Origin: an uncultured Pseudomonadota bacterium
GTDB taxonomy: Bacteria > Myxococcota > UBA796
NCBI GenBank assembly: GCA_913040875.1
Contig: CAJWHX010000115.1
Span: forward strand, 1-8,976
Length of the DNA: 8,976 bases
Reading direction: 5' to 3'
Positions 5,821 through 8,976 of the stretch are shown in pieces; position 1 is the stretch's first letter, and every line of letters starts with the position of its first letter. Below the pieces are notes generated by a model, which saw only the letters and a program-made list of their open reading frames with translations, searched no databases and was not told the origin of the DNA. Position numbers and translations under genes: made by a program.

Positions 5821-7263
5821 CTATCGTTTCCAGATAGAGAGTTTTTTCTGCTGAGCCAGCTCTTCACGGGTGTGTTGTAGATCGTTTTCTAGTCTCGCCC
5901 GCAGTTGATCCATAGCGTGGAGTTCCGCCGATTTTTTGGCATTGTCTGCCTCAGTTTGACGGAGGGATTCTTCAAGGGCATGGATGCGCTCTTGTTGCTG
6001 GTGCATTAAATCCGACCAATTGTGAGCGATATCGTTTTTAAATGCAGAGATTTGTTCCAAACTTTTTGATACCTGGAGAAGACTGGCAGAGCTGGTTTGC
6101 ACTTGCTGATTGGCTTCTTTGAGCAGCGCTGTTTGAGTGATGTGTGTTTGAGTGAGTGCCGCAACTTGTGATTCGAGCTCTGTCACCATAGCTTGAGCGT
6201 CGAATTCGTGCTGGACGGGCATTAGTGCCTCGAGCACCCAATGTTTCTTCGTGTCTTGTACGGTTGGGTTGTCTAGCCATTGCACAAAGTTTGAAACAAT
6301 CTGATTCGGGTGGTGAGTTTCCTGAAATCGTTTGAGTGCACTCTTGGGAACCGTTTGGTTCAGCGCTGTTGAAATATTGGTGTGATCACTAAAATCAATG
6401 TGTTTACAGAGTTTAGGATGGTTACGACTCAAGATGTTGTCGTTGGCAGAGAGGATAGGGATACCGCACCCTAAATACTCCATGTGTCTGAATGCACATG
6501 CCAATCGCCGCTCTGGAGTGTTTGGGTTCATATCCACCCCCATCGTAGCCTGACTTAGGATTACTCGGTATGCAGTTCGATTGGTCCAAGTCTGGATAGT
6601 GAGTCTTGGATGGCTGATGGGGACAGCCTGATCTGGAGGTGCAAACCAGACCACGGTACCGTCTTGTCGAGCCTCTAGTACTTGTAGTAGGCTATCAAGA
6701 TTCTTCCACGGATGTTGCCACGGCCAGACACGTCCTCCACCAACCAGTGTGAGATCTTTTGGGCGTGTATTTGGCAACACTTCAAGTCCGAGAGGGGTGA
6801 CCAGAGTCCGTTTGTCAATGTCGTCAACGCCCATGACGCGCAGAAGAGCTTGCCAATGGTCTCGCTGATCTTCATGCGCGATCAGATACGCATCGGAACG
6901 AGCGATTGCTTGCAGTATGTGATGGCTGACTTGACCATCGTCACTCTCAAATAAATTTTCCAGCAAGCGCGGGGCGTATAAATCGACGACAATAGGGATG
7001 TTCGGAAGTGACTCTCTGGATGGCAATAGGGCGACATCATCCATTTGAGCACAGAATATGATGTCTGGCGATGTGTGGTGGATGTGTCTGTGGATGTGCG
7101 TTTTCCAGTTTCCTTCCACTTCTTGTTTGCAGAGAAAAGAGACCGCCAATGTTGGTAAACGTGTCTGGAGTCCCGAACACAGATGCTGCAGCCGTATGGA
7201 TGCGCCACTTTGACTCTGATGTGGATGGGCGATCGGACTGTGATGAAGAATGGTTATGTGCAT
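5821..7263 (-). CDS. GT-B-like glycosyltransferase with C-terminal coiled coil
   Basis: A predicted cytoplasmic sugar transferase fused to a scaffold-like tail; donor and acceptor unknown. Numbering from ATG at 7263 (480 residues): MHITILHHSP begins the first Rossmann half; PIVVDLYAPRLLE (90-102) is the loop common to one GT-B branch; GGGRVWPWQHPWKN (175-188) opens the second half; MGVDMNPNTPERRLA (241-255) and RHMEYLGCGIPIL (259-271) fit the C-terminal donor-binding region with its acidic and glycine positions. Residues about 355-475 are a long heptad-like coiled coil rich in Glu, Gln, Leu and Ala, ending in a basic KKLSIWKR. The coiled coil may drive oligomerisation or anchoring (inference). 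The ATG at 7263 is preferred because a -10-like TACACT lies seven bases upstream. An in-frame TTG at 7281 would add six residues. No ribosome site is present for either. The gene converges on the lipoprotein gene and diverges from the DsbD-domain gene. Confidence 0.82.
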   Translation of the reverse strand: MHITILHHSPIAHPHQSQSGASIRLQHLCSGLQTRLPTLAVSFLCKQEVEGNWKTHIHRHIHHTSPDIIFCAQMDDVALLPSRESLPNIPIVVDLYAPRLLENLFESDDGQVSHHILQAIARSDAYLIAHEDQRDHWQALLRVMGVDDIDKRTLVTPLGLEVLPNTRPKDLTLVGGGRVWPWQHPWKNLDSLLQVLEARQDGTVVWFAPPDQAVPISHPRLTIQTWTNRTAYRVILSQATMGVDMNPNTPERRLACAFRHMEYLGCGIPILSANDNILSRNHPKLCKHIDFSDHTNISTALNQTVPKSALKRFQETHHPNQIVSNFVQWLDNPTVQDTKKHWVLEALMPVQHEFDAQAMVTELESQVAALTQTHITQTALLKEANQQVQTSSASLLQVSKSLEQISAFKNDIAHNWSDLMHQQQERIHALEESLRQTEADNAKKSAELHAMDQLRARLENDLQHTREELAQQKKLSIWKR

Positions 7264-7270
7264 ATGTAAT

Positions 7271-7300
7271 AGTGTAACCAACTCGGAAACGGAAACTCAA
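7271..7300 (-). promoter_or_regulatory. Candidate leaderless promoter of the glycosyltransferase/coiled-coil gene
   Basis: On the minus strand TTGAGT (7300-7295) and TACACT (7276-7271) are 18 bases apart, each matching four of six consensus bases. The -10 ends seven bases before the ATG at 7263 and no Shine-Dalgarno is present. The pattern resembles the start of the acyltransferase-like gene, which also has TACACT close to its ATG. Confidence 0.45.
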
Positions 7301-7328
7301 TAATCAGATGAATCCACAAGCGTCAATC

Positions 7329-7344
7329 CCCCAAATATTTGAGG
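7329..7344. promoter_or_regulatory. Palindrome in the divergent intergenic region, candidate operator
   Basis: The core CAAATATTTG (7332-7341) is a perfect 10-base palindrome, extended by CC/GG pairs across one mismatch per arm. It lies between the two divergent promoters. A direct repeat ACTGAG (7351-7356 and 7363-7368) follows. It could be a shared regulator site; nothing identifies the regulator. Confidence 0.3.
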
Positions 7345-7382
7345 TGATGCACTGAGCAATCGACTGAGAGCGGTCTTGTAGA

Positions 7383-7413
7383 TTGGAAGCAAATGCTTCG
7401 TTTGGGTTATAAT
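7383..7413 (+). promoter_or_regulatory. Promoter of the DsbD-domain gene
   Basis: A perfect consensus -10 TATAAT (7408-7413) is preceded 19 bases upstream by TTGGAA (7383-7388, four of six -35 bases). Transcription would start near 7420, leaving a leader of about 20 bases that carries the GGAGG ribosome site. Confidence 0.55.
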
Positions 7414-7430
7414 TGGTGTACTGTACGGAA

Positions 7431-7435
7431 GGAGG
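7431..7435 (+). promoter_or_regulatory. Strong Shine-Dalgarno fixing the DsbD-domain start
   Basis: AAGGAGGA centred on GGAGG ends four bases before the ATG at 7440. An in-frame ATG at 7413 shares its first base with the last base of the -10 box and would put this site inside the coding region, so 7440 is the start. Confidence 0.8.
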
Positions 7436-7439
7436 AACC

Positions 7440-7865
7440 ATGATATTATCGCTTTGTCTATCGGTCGCTATAGCTGCGAATCCTTTTCGAGTGGAAGTGC
7501 AACCACTCTCGATGACTGAAAATGAAGTGCAAGATGTGCTGATCATTTTTGTCGTACCGGAGGGATACCACCTATATCAGGACATGATGTCTGTAGTGCC
7601 TAAAATAACAGAAGGGATTGTGTTTTCATCACCGATCTTTCCAATGGGGCAATTGAAAACAGATCCTGCAAATCCAGACCAACTGCGGGAAGTCTTTGAT
7701 ACGACTATCCAAGTCAAAGTGCCGGTGACTTCAAAGAAGTCTGGTGTCTATACGACAGAACTGACCGTGCAGTATCAAGGATGCAAAGAGACGCTCTGCT
7801 ACATGCCCAAATCAGAGGTGGTTCCAGTGACGATTTCGGTGGAAGAAAATGCGGAACCAAAGTAG
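7440..7865 (+). CDS. Stand-alone DsbD N-terminal (alpha) domain protein, periplasmic
   Basis: A 141-residue exported protein matching the N-terminal domain of thiol:disulfide interchange protein DsbD, which takes electrons from the membrane part of DsbD and passes them to periplasmic partners such as DsbC or cytochrome c maturation proteins. A very short hydrophobic signal (MILSLCLSVAIA, likely cut before ANPF) leads to an immunoglobulin-like domain. Family landmarks are PEGYHLYQD (40-48), the beta-strand region FDTTIQVKVPV (86-96) and YQGCKETLCYMP (112-123), whose Cys115 and Cys120 should be the redox pair. Full DsbD has eight membrane helices and a thioredoxin domain after this; here the frame stops at 7865, and no such segments follow in the window or in other frames downstream. 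The end, EENAEPK, looks natural rather than broken. It probably acts with a DsbD/CcdA-like membrane partner encoded elsewhere, or serves another thiol-carrier role. Confidence 0.85.
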   Translation: MILSLCLSVAIAANPFRVEVQPLSMTENEVQDVLIIFVVPEGYHLYQDMMSVVPKITEGIVFSSPIFPMGQLKTDPANPDQLREVFDTTIQVKVPVTSKKSGVYTTELTVQYQGCKETLCYMPKSEVVPVTISVEENAEPK

Positions 7866-7919
7866 AAATGGTCAGATTTGGTCCATCCTGCAATGTCCAT
7901 GAGGAGTCTGAATTTTTTG

Positions 7920-7928
7920 TGGTATAAT
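7920..7928 (+). promoter_or_regulatory. Extended -10 promoter of the right-edge gene
   Basis: TGG plus TATAAT forms a perfect extended -10 element, preceded by a T6 run (7913-7918). No good -35 lies upstream. Transcription would start near 7935, leaving a leader of about 57 bases. Confidence 0.55.
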
Positions 7929-7991
7929 CGTCGACACTCATTACATTTAACTGTGTGGTGTTTTTTTGATTGACCACTTTTGAGGTTCAAC

Positions 7992-8976
7992 ATGGAAAGT
8001 TTTTTTAATAGTGTAAACAATGTTTCTCAAGCCCAATTGTCCACCACTGTTTTGAGGTGGTATACCTCTTTAAAAGATACGAAAGATGGCAAGGTTTTAC
8101 GCCGTTTAATGTCACTGGTTCTGTATCAGGGTCACTCTTCTGAAGGGAAAATCTCGAAGGAAGAATCATTGAGTTATTTCAATGGTCGTTTTGAAGAATT
8201 ATGCTCGATGGATCCGCTTCTGGGTAAGTATTTGACTGCATGGGTCTCGCAAGATGAGGCTGCGTTGAAAAATCTGCGACAACGATTGCTCGTCTTTTCG
8301 ATAGAATCTCAGCAGTTTCGGGCTCAAAGATACATTCACACTGCTGCGATAGACTTGCGAGATTGGAAAACGGCAACGCTGTTGCACTCTAAGTTTGCAC
8401 AGACCATTAAAGATCTTCAATGGTGGTGGAACAAACCTCCAAGGCCAGGAAGTGAAAGAACGCTGCGTTCTTTACGTACCAAGCTGGAAAGGTCGTTTTT
8501 GCAATGTACTCCGGAAGAAGAACTGGATGCATTATTTACAGTACTTCAGAAGCCTTATGTCTTGAAAAATAAAACAGAGTTCAATTATGTTTTGCGCTAC
8601 TTCTTAGGTGATTTTCGAATGGAGAGCTATGGCAGAATGATTCGTAATATTCACGGGTATCGTGCGTCCATGTATCAGATGGCAGGACCCGTACCTTTTC
8701 ACAATATCTCAGATCGTCGAGGTGCGTTGTTTGCTTCTTTGACGCCTGATGCAGTTGAAAAGTGGATAGGTTCGTTACCAGATATGCCTCCAACATCGGC
8801 TGCATTAGCGTGTCGTGCGTTGGCACATGTTTCATTGAGCGACGAACATGTCGAGGCGATAAAACGGTTTGCCATTGAGAAGCAACATGCAGATGCAGCA
8901 GTGTTGGTCTTGTTTTATCAAGGTTTCAGTAGACAACTCTCAGCGGGTCAAAACGTATATACCTTTGATGTGAAAG
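7992..8976 (+). CDS. Unrecognised protein, N-terminal 328 residues (partial)
   Basis: The frame is open from ATG 7992 to the right edge and the C-terminus is missing. I do not recognise a family. It begins MESFFNSVNNVSQAQLSTTV with no signal peptide or membrane segment, so it is probably cytoplasmic. Composition suggests mostly alpha helices. Visible landmarks are a triple tryptophan followed by a basic stretch (LQWWWNKPPRPGSERTLRSL, about 142-161), HGYRASMYQMAGPVPFHN at about 223-240, and helices repeated at roughly 35-40-residue steps later, which could be helical repeats of the HEAT/TPR kind (guess). GAGG (7982-7985) lies six bases before the ATG and supports the start. An extended -10 promoter lies 64 bases upstream of the ATG. 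It is separated from the DsbD-domain gene by 126 bases and likely has its own transcript. Confidence 0.8.
   Translation, partial: MESFFNSVNNVSQAQLSTTVLRWYTSLKDTKDGKVLRRLMSLVLYQGHSSEGKISKEESLSYFNGRFEELCSMDPLLGKYLTAWVSQDEAALKNLRQRLLVFSIESQQFRAQRYIHTAAIDLRDWKTATLLHSKFAQTIKDLQWWWNKPPRPGSERTLRSLRTKLERSFLQCTPEEELDALFTVLQKPYVLKNKTEFNYVLRYFLGDFRMESYGRMIRNIHGYRASMYQMAGPVPFHNISDRRGALFASLTPDAVEKWIGSLPDMPPTSAALACRALAHVSLSDEHVEAIKRFAIEKQHADAAVLVLFYQGFSRQLSAGQNVYTFDVK

Noticed and set aside
6038..7300. Other frames within the glycosyltransferase/coiled-coil gene, including a minus-strand frame from 7300 to 7037
   Set aside because: They are out of frame with the continuous 480-residue protein, which shows ordered GT-B motifs; I see no sign of a frameshift.
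7413..7439. Upstream ATG giving a nine-residue longer DsbD-domain protein
   Set aside because: It overlaps the -10 box and places the strong GGAGG site inside the gene; the ATG at 7440 has ideal spacing.
7866..7922. Possible intrinsic terminator after the DsbD-domain gene (T6 run at 7913-7918)
   Set aside because: Only a four-base TCCT/AGGA stem with a 12-base loop lies upstream, and it is not adjacent to the T-run; the T-run more likely belongs to the next promoter.
1..8976. CRISPR array, tRNA/rRNA genes, transposase, integrase or toxin-antitoxin genes
   Set aside because: No regularly spaced repeats, cloverleaf-like segments or matching protein motifs were seen on either strand.

Overview
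The window suggests a Gram-negative (diderm) bacterium with moderate GC content, judged by eye only. The diderm reading rests on two predicted lipoproteins, a periplasmic DsbD-type domain and a Tsp/CtpA-like S41 protease. Phylum cannot be fixed from the sequence; protein style is reminiscent of Myxococcota/Bdellovibrionota-type lineages, which is a weak impression. There are nine protein genes, two cut by the window edges. No RNA genes, insertion sequences, CRISPR array or origin were seen, and no gene-free stretch exceeds about 180 bases.

Layout. Positions 1-1376 (minus strand) hold a family 2 glycosyltransferase followed by the first 215 residues of an unrecognised protein with an EF-hand-like loop. 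A divergent 140-base gap leads to a plus-strand run: a membrane-anchored, diverged HxxxDG acyltransferase-like protein (1517-2674), a membrane fatty acid hydroxylase/sterol desaturase (2764-3606), an S41 protease lipoprotein (3702-5024), and a translationally coupled second lipoprotein with a LolA-like look (5021-5812). A convergent minus-strand gene (5821-7263) encodes a GT-B-like glycosyltransferase fused to a long C-terminal coiled coil. Divergent from it lie a free-standing DsbD N-terminal domain (7440-7865) and an unrecognised protein that runs off the right edge (7992-8976).

How the genes may work together (inference). The acyltransferase-like protein and the hydroxylase could act in sequence on a membrane lipid. 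The protease and its overlapping lipoprotein probably work as an envelope pair. The two glycosyltransferases are not linked to a recognisable polysaccharide cluster. The overall theme is cell-envelope and lipid maintenance rather than a defence or mobile system.

The most interesting points are the stand-alone DsbD alpha domain, the acyltransferase/hydroxylase pair behind a palindrome-rich promoter, very short uncharged secretion signals in several exported proteins, and two apparent start-signal classes. Three genes (1517, 2764, 7263) have no Shine-Dalgarno but a -10-like hexamer ending 5-7 bases before the ATG, which suggests leaderless mRNAs. The others have ordinary Shine-Dalgarno sites. 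I did not find convincing evidence of an entirely new multi-gene system.
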